Shown here: positions 1 to 10,099 of the stretch, one piece after another
Position numbering within the stretch: position 1 is the first letter of the stretch
Layout of the letters: each line of letters begins with the position of its first letter
Origin: Istiophorus platypterus
Taxonomy: Eukaryota > Chordata > Actinopteri > Istiophoriformes > Istiophoridae
Assembly (NCBI GenBank): GCA_016859345.1
Contig: CM029126.1
Location: 2,019,001-2,083,000 of the forward strand
Length of the DNA stretch: 64,000 bases
Reading direction: 5' to 3'
Translations under genes and position numbers: made by a program
The notes under the pieces: generated by a model
Seen by the model: only the letters and a program-made list of their open reading frames with translations
What the model was told of the DNA's origin: nothing
Databases searched by the model: none

Positions 1-76
1 CTGTCAGCTCAATAGGAGGTCTGGCCGTGAACTTGAAGTCCTTCCCAGGCCCCCAGCCTCACATTAGGGTGGGAGG

Positions 77-153
77 GGTGGTGGTGGTGGTGGTGGTGGT
101 CGGGGAGACAAGAGGGAGGAAGGGACGGTGGTGATGGGGGGGGGGGGGGGGGG
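77..153. repeat. (GGT)8 trinucleotide repeat and G18 homopolymer
   Basis: A perfect GGT run at 77-100 is followed by 18 consecutive G at 136-153. In translation the first gives poly-His or poly-Val/Gly peptides, which is an artefact. The G run could form a G-quadruplex on the plus strand. Confidence 0.95.
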
Positions 154-384
154 TGCAACCAGACTTTTGGAGGGGCCCCTACGTGCCAGTGTCGGGGGGA
201 ACCCTGCCACAGAGGTTCCCAGGGCTGGTGCGCTCTCGCCGGAGCAATGGGGGCAGGGTGCCCCAGCTGCCTGCTCACCCTCCCCTCCCTCTCCAGCACT
301 CAGTCTGGGCAGGGGGGGCGCTGGCGGTGGGGCCTGTGCAGACGGGACAGTGTCTGCTCCCCTGCCAGAGCTGCCCTAGACCCT

Positions 385-400
385 CACACACACACACACA
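385..400. repeat. (AC)8 microsatellite
   Basis: Short perfect AC dinucleotide run. Confidence 0.95.
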
Positions 401-464
401 GATCCAGACGCAAGCTGCCGGCCGTGCCCCCCCCCCTCACCTCGACTAGCTCCCAGCCCTCCCA

Positions 465-660
465 GGCTTTTTCTCATCATCTCATTAGCCAACGCCAGCC
501 ACTCCACTGTCTACTGTTTGCATTGTTTTGGGCTCTGCATAATTTACACAGTAAATTGAGACCCCCCCCCTCCCCCCCAGCCTTTTGCTCAATCTACCAC
601 CTGTTTATGGAGGCCCGGCCGTGATTAGTGCTCCCCGGGTTTGACACAGTTACCGCAGAA
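465..660. promoter_or_regulatory. candidate conserved non-coding block
   Basis: Unique, non-repetitive sequence with ATTAG, TTTGCATTG, GTTTATGG and TGATTAG motifs typical of homeodomain, POU and forkhead sites. Only a C-rich run at 563-578 interrupts it. It lies downstream of miR-9 in the direction of miR-9 transcription. The call rests on sequence texture alone. Confidence 0.3.
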
Positions 661-1650
661 CTTCTCAGGGAAAGAAGTAGCCGCTGCCTCCGCCGAAGAA
701 CAGATCCACAGAAAGCTCGGCGCGAAGCCAATCCGACAACGCGCATCGCTTTAGGTCACGTCGGATCGGAGATGAAATTTAAGGGGCAAAGGTTTAGGTG
801 AAATTGAAAAAGTTTTTCAAACTTTGGAAACTGATTTTCTGAGAAAGTCTCACTTGACCTCTGTGAAAAGATTCTCTCCTCTATTTAGCAACAGTCTCCT
901 TCTCTTCTCCCACCTTGACCCAACAGGGGGTGGGGTTGGTGGTGGTGGGTGGTGGAGTGGGGGGGTATCAGCAGGCTCTCTGTTGGTACTTTGCCCCGCC
1001 ACCCTACTGTAAGTTAGCATTTAGCGTTGTCTCCGCGGTGCAGACACAAACAAAGGGGGGGTCTCTGTTTGGAGGACAATGGGCTGCATTGTTTACCGGA
1101 CGTCTTACTCAATCAGACGCCGGTCGACGCTAATTGCTGTTTCGGGTTAAGCGGGTTTTCCGAAGTTGGGAGCAGTAATGCTGCGCCGCGACGGGCTCGC
1201 TCAGGGAGAACAATACGGGCCTTGTCTGGGCGCCGGCCGCCCTCCAACGCTCGCGGGCCGCCCCACAATGAGGGGCTCCCCGGTGCCGAGGCTCTTGCCT
1301 GCCGAGGTCCCGCCTCCCTCACCCCTTCGCCGCCTCTTTACCGTTTACTCCCCTGCCTCCCTCTCGCTGCTTTGCGTGGTTTTCGCTCCGTGCTGCGGTG
1401 CCGACCGGCGTGAGAATGCCGGGATACCGAATGATACCCGCACCTTGACCTTTCTTCTGACCTCGCTTAAGGAGCTGGAGAGAAACTCTCAGGCTTTTAT
1501 GGTTAATCTTAAAGTTAGAGCAGACTGTAGAAAAAACACTTCATCTTATATATAAAACTATACAACACACAGATCCCTGGCTGGTTCAGCTTTATGGACC
1601 TGAATCAACTGTGCCTCTGTGTTGTCCAGTGGCCACGGTTTGCACTGTGT
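661..1650. other. CpG-rich unique sequence without recognisable gene
   Basis: Contains a CpG-rich stretch at about 1080-1440 with a GCTAATTGC homeodomain-type motif near 1130. Open frames here are short, overlapping and low in stop codons because of base composition. I see no splice-flanked exon and no domain. Confidence 0.4.
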
Positions 1651-1654
1651 CTTC

Positions 1655-1675
1655 AAAATGGCAGCCGCCGCCATG
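1655..1675. promoter_or_regulatory. inverted pair of YY1-like motifs
   Basis: AAAATGGCAG at 1655 and GCCGCCATG at 1667 resemble the YY1 core (AAnATGGC) in opposite orientations, four bases apart. Motif match only. Confidence 0.35.
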
Positions 1676-2446
1676 TCGAGGGCACGTGTGTGAGGATGGC
1701 ACGAGAATTCCCAAATGGGGGGGGGGGCAGATGCCCACTGAAGCCTCCTGAGAGAGGCATTGAGAGTGGAGTGATTTAATGCGATCGCACATACAAAACA
1801 TGCTCCGCCTACGTTGACGCACCCCCCACCCCCCCTTCCCCACCACCCCGCCCACCCCCACCCGTCACCGCATCCTGTGAATCGTGCAATTAACAAACAT
1901 ATCCGAGATGATTAAAAAAAAAAAAAAAAACGGAGGCTACAGCCCTCAGGAGGAGAGGAGCCGGGGGCGCGGGGAGGCGGAGGAGGAGAGGATGGAGGGT
2001 CGGGGGTGGGGGCTGGTGGTGGCGGCGGTGGGAGGGATGCAGCACCAGGCGGGCGCAGCGGGTCCGGGGTGTTACCTGCACCGACTGGTCCTCCACACTT
2101 CCATTTCGTGCCAGCGTTGCTCTAAGATGGTGGCGCGGGCTGCGTCTCGCCGTACAGGAAAAAGGAGCAGTCTGCTGAGGATGGAGCGGCGGAGGAGGAG
2201 GAGGAGGAGGAGGAGGGAAGAGGCGATGCAGAGGAGGGCGAGGAGAGAGGGAGGGCAGAATCAACAGCGACCCCTCCTCCTCCTCCCTCCCTGTTTTTCA
2301 GTCCTCCTTGTTGCCAGCTTTCCCCTCAGTGGTCTTGTGGTGGTAGCCTGTGCAGAGAACGGGGTAAGAGGGAGAACGTTTTTAAGAACGTGGTTTTATC
2401 CGTTATAACGCACATGTACAGTTCACGGAAGCATGCGAACGCAAGC
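1676..2446. other. GC-rich spacer with poly-A and GGA repeat
   Basis: Holds a C-rich block (1818-1870), poly-A at about 1914-1930, and a (GGA)n run at 2191-2216 inside a purine-rich stretch. A second YY1-like AAGATGGTGG lies near 2124. No exon is recognised. Confidence 0.5.
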
Positions 2447-2512
2447 CACACACACACGAATGCGCATGTACACACACCCACACACACATACACACATACA
2501 CACACACACACC
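2447..2512. repeat. interrupted (CA)n microsatellite
   Basis: Compound CA repeat interrupted by CGAATGCGCATGT, CCC and TA steps. Its translations are His-Thr or Cys-Val strings and are not coding. Confidence 0.95.
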
Positions 2513-2551
2513 TTTTCATGTCTGTTCTCATGGTACAGTCTGCCCCTGAGC

Positions 2552-2587
2552 ATGCAAATGACTTTCATTATGCAAATGTATGCAAAT
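2552..2587. promoter_or_regulatory. homotypic cluster of three POU octamers
   Basis: Three exact ATGCAAAT octamers, all in the same orientation, begin at 2552, 2570 and 2580. The octamer is the canonical Oct/POU-factor binding site. Three perfect copies in 36 bp are unlikely by chance in such mixed sequence, and the block is separate from the CA repeat to its left. It may be an enhancer acting on the neural miR-9 locus 5 kb away. Confidence 0.5.
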
Positions 2588-3644
2588 CAGACCCAACCAT
2601 CTGAGAATCAAGGGTGGGAAAGGAAAAAAAAACTCGACACAGAGATTGAATGAAAGAATGAAAGAGAAAGAGGGACAAGAGAAAAATCCTTTTTGAGTGG
2701 CAGGAGGCGTAAGTTAGGTAAACGCCCTGTGGAAAACAACGGTGGCCCGATTGGACCGACATGAGAACCCCCTTTTTTGCGTGTGTGTCTGTGACTTTTT
2801 TCTTTTTTCTTTTAAATCGAAGACCCTGCGTTCTCGTCATTGTACAGGTTCCCGGTTCATTCATTTATTTACTCATTTATTTGATGCCTTTTATCAGCAG
2901 AAGCTTCCCCCGATGTAAACACAGCGTTGCTCGAGTCCAAGGATGCTGACGGCGTGTGCCGCGTCCCGTCGGCCGCCGTCGAGCATCGGCGGGAACGACG
3001 CCGAGAGCGGCCGGGAAACGTAGGAAGCCGTTCGCCGTCTGTTGACGCTCCCCGGCTGAGCCAGCTTGAGTTCGACGTGGCCCCCGGTGACATCCGCCTG
3101 CGGTGTTATCGCGCGCTTTCCCATCGGCCTCAAGGGCCTCACCCCTCGGTCCAAACTCACTCAGGCCATTCTCCCGATGGGATGTTCTGTGTTCGGCTGC
3201 TTTTAGCTGCTTGAAATCGGCTCCTGTGTCTATCAAAAAACACCTGCCCGTCGACACACGCAAGTCTAAAAAAAAACCCCCAAGAAAAAGACCCAAACCA
3301 GAGCAGCCCGGCGCAGCCGGCTGACTAGGTTCAGTGTTCGCTGGCAGGTGGAGCCACAGGTTTTGCCACGAGCTCCCGAGCCCTCCCATTCACGGAAGAC
3401 TAATCGGCCACCGCCGCACCGTCCCGTTCCGCCAATGCTACGGGTACAGGATCCTCCATTATGGCGGAGAGCGCGGGAGCGCGGGAGCCGGCTTTTGTCT
3501 GCGGGTGTCGTGGGGGGAAGGCCGCGTCTGAAATTGGAATAAGGTGGTGAAAACAGGGGTGACACAGAGTGTGAGAGAGTTGAGGGCTGGGCAGGCGGGG
3601 GGGGGGGTGACTACAGGGGTGGGGTACCGCTGAATGGTGGCAAA
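2588..3644. other. unique sequence, partly CpG-rich, no recognised gene
   Basis: 2900-3220 and 3360-3530 are CpG-rich with long but uninformative open frames on both strands. A GCCATAATGG-like YY1 motif appears on the minus strand near 3458. A G run lies at about 3598-3607. No exon could be supported. Confidence 0.4.
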
Positions 3645-4130
3645 CCTCTCCTAATTGGCACTTGACATTTTTTTGCCACCGGCGCTGGAGTGGGCCAGCT
3701 TTCAAGCCCTCTCCGGGTCCTTGTTGGAAAAGTGCCTTATGCAAATATGGCGAATGGGCTCTATTGTGGAGCCTCTGATATTAACAGCTCGTGTGACAAT
3801 GAAAATTGTGTGCTCACTCCGGACCCGTAGGTGTGTGTGAGAGAGCGCCAGACAATGGCAGCGGCAGCAGCTTCAGTCTGAACAGACCCTCCATCGGATG
3901 CTTTGCCAAGTCATTTCACCAGAATGCCCCCCCCCTCTGAGCACCAGGGCTCTCAATGAAAGCTTTATTAACAGCTGAAACAAACAAATGCATGCACGGG
4001 TTTCGCTCTGGCTCTGAGAGCGGCCTCCGTTCGTGCCTGCTGCTCAATGCCTCCGTTTATTTTGGTTGAAAACACTGGAGGTACGGACAGAAAGGGCTCT
4101 GCTGATTCCCTTTGAAAGATCGTTCCCCTC
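3645..4130. promoter_or_regulatory. strong candidate conserved non-coding element
   Basis: Nearly 500 bp of complex unique sequence, free of simple repeats except C runs near 3926. It contains an exact octamer ATGCAAAT at 3739, a CArG-like CAAATATGGC, ATTAACAGCTG and TTTATTTTGG. Such texture beside a neural microRNA is typical of vertebrate developmental enhancers. No homology search was possible. Confidence 0.4.
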
Positions 4131-4599
4131 TTAAAAGCATCACTGTCTCAGTTCTAAATGTGAAAATGTATTCATGCCTCAGTGCTGGTATCGCTTCCCC
4201 CCTCTGATATTTTCTTTCTTCCTCTGTGTGCCGGCATTGTTTACCCTTAACTCGCTCCCTTGGGTGAACACAGCTTGGGATCTAAAGATACCTGCCGGAT
4301 CCCTTCGGAGGAAAACCTGGCAAACCACCGGAGAAATGTGGCAAAGAAAAAAACAAAGGGGGGGCACATTTTTCAAAAGCGGTAAAAAGGAATGACGAGG
4401 AGCCGGAGAGCCGGGCCAAGCGGCTAAAGCTGCCCGAGACGACCAGGTCTGAAGTATTCCTGTCATCTGGGAAAAAAAAACAAAAAAAGCGCAAAGCAAA
4501 TTTCATCTTTATCTCCAGGCAATTTAAAAAACCAACAGGGAAGCAAACAGAGCAACGGGTCGGACGACGGGAGTCAACCCCGTGTGGTCCGAGCACAGT
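4131..4599. other. unique sequence with A-rich runs
   Basis: Includes TTGTTTACCC (forkhead-like) near 4238 and A-rich tracts near 4348 and 4471. No gene is seen. Confidence 0.4.
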
Positions 4600-5070
4600 C
4601 AAAGTACACCTGTTACCGCTAAGTTGCCCAACTTAATCCCCCTTTGTCCGTGGAAGCCCATTGACTTTCCGCGACTGCCCAACAGTTACAGTCATTCCTC
4701 CGAGGCGGGGGGAAGGTTGTATATGAGAAAAAAAAAATGATAATAACAGGGTCTGGCCTTCTGCTCCGGCCCAACAGCGAAGCCATTTTCCGAACCCTGT
4801 TGGTGCGTTCCGTCAGGAGAAAGGGAGGCAGGGAGGGAAAGAAAGGGGGCAAGAGTCACTGGGTCTTATTCAGAGAACCGTCTGGCTGCTCCGACCTGGC
4901 AGGGCTGAAAAGGGAGGCAAAGGGGCGCATTGTCCCCCAGTGACAAGTGGACTAGCTCTATTGACTGTAAAGTCTACTGGTGGTGGTGAGGGGGGGCAAG
5001 CAGGACCCGGCCACAATGGCTGTTTTTCTATTTGACACTTGGAGTCTAAATCTGCTTGCCTAGCGCATGA
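4600..5070. promoter_or_regulatory. candidate conserved non-coding block
   Basis: Unique sequence with a CCCATTGACTTTCC motif near 4657, CACAATGG (SOX-type) near 5011, and the paired ATTGACTGTAAAGTC near 4960. Only one poly-A-rich spot near 4730 breaks it. Judged by texture. Confidence 0.3.
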
Positions 5071-5278
5071 AAGCTAAGACAAACCCACCACCCTCCTCCT
5101 CCTCCTCCACCTCCTCCTCTCCTCTCCCTGCCTTCTCTCCTTCTCTACCCTCTCTCTTTCTCTTTCACGCTCACTTTTCTATTTCAGACGCCGTGTCACG
5201 GGACGCAGACAAAAAAAAAAAAAAAAAAGGAGAGCGAGCCGAGGCCCCCGAGGTGGTTTTTAGGAACTCTCCCATCTC
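5071..5278. repeat. CT-rich stretch with (CTC)n and poly-A
   Basis: Polypyrimidine sequence with CTC triplets at 5091-5118, ending in an A run at about 5211-5228. Confidence 0.8.
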
Positions 5279-6350
5279 TCCCTGCCATTTCCAGGCAGGC
5301 AGAAGCTAAGACAGTCACTTCGCCAGGGTCCCCAGTGTGAAGCGTTACTGATATAACTGTGCCACACACAGAGCCGGCACAAAGCATTTGCACCATGACA
5401 TGCGTCTCCCAGGGCACTGCTTAGGGTATAAACACAATCTGTCCCAGACTTCAGTTCCCATTCACCCCCCCCCCCCACTCGCCACCACCTCCAACATTGT
5501 AACTGACACAGAAAAGGAAACGGGGGAGACAGCTTGTCCTCACCCTGCGCAGAACCTACCGTCTCGTACCTGTGGTTGTGCACTAAATGCGAAAAGCACC
5601 CAGCACAGACGCACAAGCGCCCGGGTGTTAGTCAGGCGCAATCAGCCATCTATCACTCCCCACACTGTAATAAAAATATATCGGAACAGAGAGCGGGGGG
5701 GGGGGGGTACTACCTCGCCATCCAGGAAGGTGACATCTCTGGCTGTCACTTCCCGTCAAGGCCCTCGTTCCTCTCCCTTACCGGCCAGGCCCAGAGCTCA
5801 AATGTCACGGCGAGCACCTGCAATGCAGCAGGCAGGCAGGCGCTACCGCAGGGCTCGGACGGATCCACACCGTGAGGGGAGGTCGCCGCTTCCAGGGGCT
5901 TCGCCCCAGCCCCCAGCCCCCAGCGCCACCGTTCGGAATTGGTACCACGTCGGGCCGGACACATATCCAAACCCGAGGGTGACGTTTCGGCCGAGCCGTG
6001 TTGAGACAGCAAACCGCCATGTGGAATAAGTGTTACAATTGGAATCCACCGCTGGCCCCGCAGCTCCAAAGCCTCGAGACCTCGGGAACAGTCCTTAGTG
6101 GCCCCTCGCAGCAGGAGTGACCCTCCAGCTTTGATGGGCAGAAAAGAAATCACACCTTCAATCAGCCATCAGAGGCCTCGAGGCTGAAGATCTGATTGAC
6201 CAATTACTCCTCAACGTGAGGCCGGGCAAGAACCTAAAGGCTGAGATTGTTCTCCCTCTCTCACTCGTGGGTCTCGTCACCGGGGGCACCTTCTGCTTGA
6301 TTGCCCCTGGACCACCCCCCCACCCCAAACCCCCTTTCAAGGTCCTGCAT
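5279..6350. other. unique sequence with candidate regulatory parts
   Basis: 5285-5455 and 6000-6230 are complex unique sequence containing CCAATTACTCC and CTGATTGACC motifs. C run near 5466 and G run near 5696. The GC-rich middle (5800-6020) gives overlapping open frames with no recognisable domain. No exon is supported. Confidence 0.35.
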
Positions 6351-6367
6351 GCACACACACACTCACA

Positions 6368-6408
<41 letters not shown>
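6351..6408. repeat. (CA)n microsatellite
   Basis: CA run of about 29 units with early ACTC interruptions. Confidence 0.95.
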
Positions 6409-6410
<2 letters not shown>

Positions 6411-7560
6411 GCAGCATTCAGCAAGATCCCATCAGGCCTTTCCACATGGTAGCACCTCATGCAATGGAGGCTTTGCCACGGCCCATTCACAACCAAGCCA
6501 ACTGTCACATCAAATCAAACAACCAGGACCCCAAATCAAACATCTTTTCATGCGGAGGGGGAGAAAGGAGTAGGTGGGAAGGAGGGAAAAAAAAAATCAA
6601 CAACGGCTAACTTAACAAAACTGGCCTCAAACAAATTCTTGTCTGTTCGCTTAGGTGCCGGCGGGGGCGTCGGGAGCCCGGATTAACTCGGAGGGAGCAT
6701 TCTTAACTCACACAATCCGTTCCAAGTCGGAACATATGTATAATTCATAGCACCGTATGCAGCTCCCATGTCATAAAAGGCCCACGCTCTCCTCGTATCG
6801 CGTGTTCTCTTGATGCCAGGGACGCAAGCGGCAGAGCCGAAAAATGCGCGGAGCCCAAGAGAATGGAGCGCCGACTAAACCGGCCGGCAATCTGATTAGC
6901 CAGTGCCGACTTGTTAAACGACTTGTCAAAGTCCACCGGCTTTTGGGGGGGGGGGGTTCTCTTTCAGCGAGCCCGTCACTCCCGGGCCATGTGATTGCTA
7001 AAGGCTAAGCCCCCGCATGCGGCCCCATACACAAGGATCATGGGGCTTATTAGATTAAGAGTGATCCTGTTGCACCAACCGCACCGCTGCGATTCGCCAC
7101 CATCGGCCGCGGGGAGCTTTGGGAAAGATCCGCGGCCGGGTCCCGTTGGTATCGCCGCGGTGTCCGAGCGTGTCTAAATGCCGATGGGCCGCGACAGCAA
7201 ACACAGACTGAGGCTCGCAGCGAAATCGGGTGCGACCCAGAGGCAGAGCGGCCTCAGGGTTTTCGCCCGCACACACGTGCACTCACACATACCATCAACA
7301 GTCCTATAGAACAGTAACGCCGACCAAAAAATCATGCTGCATCCTACCTGCTGCTGCCTCCTCGCTCCCACGTCCTCTTCAGCTGTCGTCCATTTTCTTC
7401 GCTCGTGTTGCTTTTCTTGTGGCAAAAGTTTGTGGCTTTATTTTTTTGTTGGTGTAGTTGTTGTTGCTGCTGTTGTTGTTTTGTTTGTTTTTTTTCTTTT
7501 TTCTTTTTTTTTTTTTGGAAGGAGGCGCGTATGGGGTCTTCATGCCTTTTCAGGAGTGTA
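6409..7560. other. sequence just downstream of mir-9, regulatory-looking
   Basis: Mostly unique sequence. 6410-6560 and 6700-7180 look like conserved non-coding DNA. G run near 6945. A T-rich stretch at 7439-7516 lies about 45 bp beyond the end of the mir-9 hairpin. On the minus strand it is A-rich. No protein exon is recognised. Confidence 0.35.
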
Positions 7561-7574
7561 ATGGGATTCTTGTT

Positions 7575-7596
7575 ACTTTCGGTTATCTAGCTTTAT
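7575..7596 (-). ncRNA. mir9: mature miR-9-3p (miR-9*)
   Basis: The 3' arm of the hairpin matches vertebrate miR-9-3p over its full 22 nt, seed UAAAGCU. The star strand is itself functional and targets neural regulators in other vertebrates. Confidence 0.93.
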
Positions 7597-7612
7597 GAAG
7601 AATGTACATCAC

Positions 7613-7635
7613 TCATACAGCTAGATAACCAAAGA
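7613..7635 (-). ncRNA. mir9: mature miR-9-5p
   Basis: The 5' arm matches vertebrate miR-9-5p over its full 23 nt, seed CUUUGGU, with no substitution seen. Confidence 0.96.
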
Positions 7636-7649
7636 TAACAACCAACCCC

Positions 7650-7965
7650 TAAGGCTACCCATTCCTCTCAAGCCGCAGGCGAAGTAACATGGACCAAGCT
7701 CTGACCTATAAGCAGAAGAGAAAGTTGTTAATAAAACATATTTAGACATCTGCATTTCTTTGATTTTTGCATGAACTTAAGGGATTGCAGGCTAACTTTG
7801 GAAGGAGTTAAAATTTGTGTCAAAAATGTGCAAAGTCTGGATCCAAAAAACAAAAAACATCAAACGGTAGTTGACGCCAACTCTGAACAAAGACGTTACT
7901 CCTCTGGCCCGGGGCCTTTTTTTCCTCCCTCAAAGTACAGCGACCCTTAAATGTCCCTGACCCTT
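7650..7965. other. immediate upstream flank of mir-9
   Basis: Part of the presumed primary transcript. Unique, moderately AT-rich sequence with no second hairpin that I recognise. Confidence 0.4.
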
Positions 7966-8070
7966 CATTTTCGTGATGTCACCGGGTGGCCCCCTCAGAC
8001 CCGCCTCAGACCGCCTAAGCCAATGGGAAACCTCCCTTTGTGCAAAGAAAGCTTTGATTGGCCTGTGAGT
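7966..8070 (-). promoter_or_regulatory. CRE-like, CCAAT and TCF/LEF motif cluster
   Basis: Contains TGATGTCA (7974-7981, one base from the CRE palindrome), CCAATGG (8020-8026), CTTTGAT (8052-8058, TCF/LEF type) and an inverted CCAAT (ATTGG, 8057-8061). The module sits about 350 bp upstream of the miR-9 hairpin on its transcribed strand. It could be a promoter or proximal enhancer. Motifs are seen; function is inferred. Confidence 0.4.
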
Positions 8071-8790
8071 AATGCCCCCTTATTAAACAACAACAAAAAA
8101 ACCCTCCCTAAAGTCAAGCAATCAGTAAGCGGTACCAATAAAAAAAAATGTACATAAGTCCAACCAGTCCAAACCGGCTCTGGCGCCGACCTTCCCTGCA
8201 CAGGCCTGGCGCCCATCCCTATGGCGCACCCGCCTCACCCGCTGACTGGCTCCGTAGGAGGGTGGTGGCTTCAAACGCCGCCCCCCCACCAAGGCCCCAA
8301 TACGCTTTTAAATTAAAAGAAGATACCGGCTGTTCGACTACAAAAGAAGCTGGTTTGTCCTTGTTTACATTATCAGATGCCAAATCAGAGGTTGGAGCCA
8401 AAGCGAAGATAGTTGAGGTTTTAAGATGTATATATATGTAAGTGAATAAAAGAATCTCCCCACATATACACTAACACTTATAGGAGCACGAGGCACCGGT
8501 AGCAGACGTATCCTTCAGAAGCAAAAATGTCCACAAAAACACACAAATATCGAGCTAAACGCACACAAAACGAGCCTCTTTGCCTCTACAGGTACAGACA
8601 ATGCTGTACACACACACACTCCCTCTCACACACTCCGTGGCACATGGCACGAGGCCCCATCTAATTAAAGCTGCTCTGTGTGCCCAGATCCCCGTTGTGG
8701 CAGCCCCCCCCCCCCAAGTAAAGCTTTTAGAGAGAGAGAGAGAGAATGACAGAGGAGAGGGCGAGTTACAGAATATTCTCGTCCTCCATC
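8071..8790. other. unique sequence with minor simple repeats
   Basis: Short CA runs near 8608-8636, a C run near 8706 and (GA)n near 8731-8745. A CpG-richer patch lies at 8170-8290. No gene is seen. Confidence 0.45.
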
Positions 8791-8793
8791 ACA

Positions 8794-8828
<35 letters not shown>
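8791..8828. repeat. (CA)n microsatellite
   Basis: CA dinucleotide run of about 19 units. Confidence 0.95.
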
Positions 8829-8830
<2 letters not shown>

Positions 8831-9038
8831 GAGCCAGATAGACTCCTACACGACTTGACTGGCAACCTGCAGGCATTTAGCAGAGACAGCTACATCCCTG
8901 TTAGCAAACACCCCCCCCCGCCATTGTTCTCCCTCCAGGTTGTAGTAAACAGCTGGTTGTCATCTTCCTCTCCTTCTTCTTCTACTGTCTGAATCTACGC
9001 ACATTATTTTAAAGGGAAAAAAAAGGGTGTTTGGTTGC

Positions 9039-9075
<37 letters not shown>

Positions 9076-9126
9076 CGAAAGAGAGAGAGAGAGAGAGCGA
9101 GAGAGCGAGAGAGAGAGAGAGAGAGG
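9039..9126. repeat. (GA)n microsatellite, about 44 units
   Basis: GA run with AAAG and GAGC interruptions. A polypurine/polypyrimidine tract able to form triplex DNA; also a GAGA-type element. Confidence 0.95.
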
Positions 9127-9397
9127 GGGAGAGCCGTCACCATAACATGGATCTTCGTCAAGGAGCTTTGTTTCAACCCACAAGGACAAAGCGAGGCCCT
9201 TTAAGAGGAGAAACACGCTCCAGCTTCCTGAATGATGCTGCACTGGATCGCACACACACGTGTGTGTCCCTACAGAGAACATGCACGTGTCCAGGTGCAT
9301 AGTTACAACACAAAGTCAGAATACACACGTTGACCCAGGCTTCAGCTATAATCTCACAAACACATGCATCCAATCACATACACACATATATGCAACA

Positions 9398-9752
9398 AAT
9401 CATCCACTTTGCTGCTAATTCAGGGCTACACACAGATACACAGCTGCAGTCACAGATGTAAAAAAAATATTATTTTGTAAAAATATTAATTACTTTTACT
9501 TCATAAAAAGCTCCATCGGAAAAACTAATAGTTTGGTTAATTCACGTTTTTTGCAAAAGACAGAAATTAAAGTCAAATATCATTTTAGTCTTATTTTCAT
9601 GTCATCGTTTTTTACAGTATTTTAAGAATAATAATGTTAACCTGCAACATTTTAATAATTCTGATGACTATTTTCTTAATCTCAAAAAAATGCTTAAACA
9701 TACCATAACCTGTATTAAAGCAAATCACTGGCTTTGCTGCTAATTCAGGGCT
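9398..9752 (+). repeat. direct repeat pair flanking AT-rich segment
   Basis: The 21-mer beginning CTTTGCTGCTAATTCAGGG occurs at 9407-9427 and again at 9732-9752. Homology extends about 9 bp further left (CAAATCA). The 300 bp between the copies are markedly AT-rich and unlike the flanks. This suggests an insertion or a remnant of a local duplication. Confidence 0.6.
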
Positions 9753-10099
9753 GGAGTTTGGTCTTTAACTCACCAGTAAATCATGGCTGTGTAATTCTAC
9801 CGTGGCATCGATGCAGCATTAACACTAACGCTGGGTTTTTTCCTTTTTCCTTTTGATAGCTGCAGCCTGAGCAGTGTGTTTTTAGATCTGACATATTTCC
9901 ACCTTTACCAAACCTGGACGAGGAGAAGGGCGACGGATTATGCGCAGATCGCAATTATTATTTTCCACATTACCATTAACGGTCCTCTTCATTAACGCGG
10001 GCTCTGCGTGGCTGTGGTGCTGTTATATAATTCTAAGACAGTGAGGTGGCGTTAACCAAAAGTGGCTCCGTCCGGCGGAACTCTGGAAGTTCGCGGCGT
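9753..10099. promoter_or_regulatory. candidate conserved non-coding block
   Basis: Unique sequence with CGCAATTATTATTTTCC and CATTACCATTAACGG (9950-9985) and AATTCTACC near 9795, consistent with clustered homeodomain sites upstream of mir-9. Texture only. Confidence 0.3.

Larger units (their letters stand above)
7561..7649 (-). ncRNA. mir9: microRNA-9 precursor hairpin (pre-mir-9)
   Basis: Read on the minus strand, this segment folds into a stem-loop carrying both known products of miR-9. The 5p arm begins with UCUUUGGUUAUCUAGC (7613-7635). The 3p arm holds AUAAAGCUAGAUAACC (7575-7596). The arms pair over more than 20 bp around a terminal loop of about 16 nt (7597-7612). The lower stem continues with GUUGUUA against UAACAA. 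miR-9 is a vertebrate neural microRNA that represses many mRNAs in progenitors and neurons; Drosha and Dicer release the arms and Argonaute loads them. The 5' flank (GGGGUUGGUUGUUAUC) resembles the mir-9-1 paralogue as I remember it more than mir-9-2 or -3, but teleosts have several copies and the paralogue is not settled. No other microRNA was recognised nearby. Confidence 0.97.

Noticed and set aside
9..299. Minus-strand frame containing a poly-histidine stretch
   Set aside because: The histidines come from the GGT repeat; no homology or exon structure.
7561..7649. miR-9 encoded on the plus strand
   Set aside because: The plus strand can also fold, but the mature sequences match miR-9-5p and -3p only on the minus strand.
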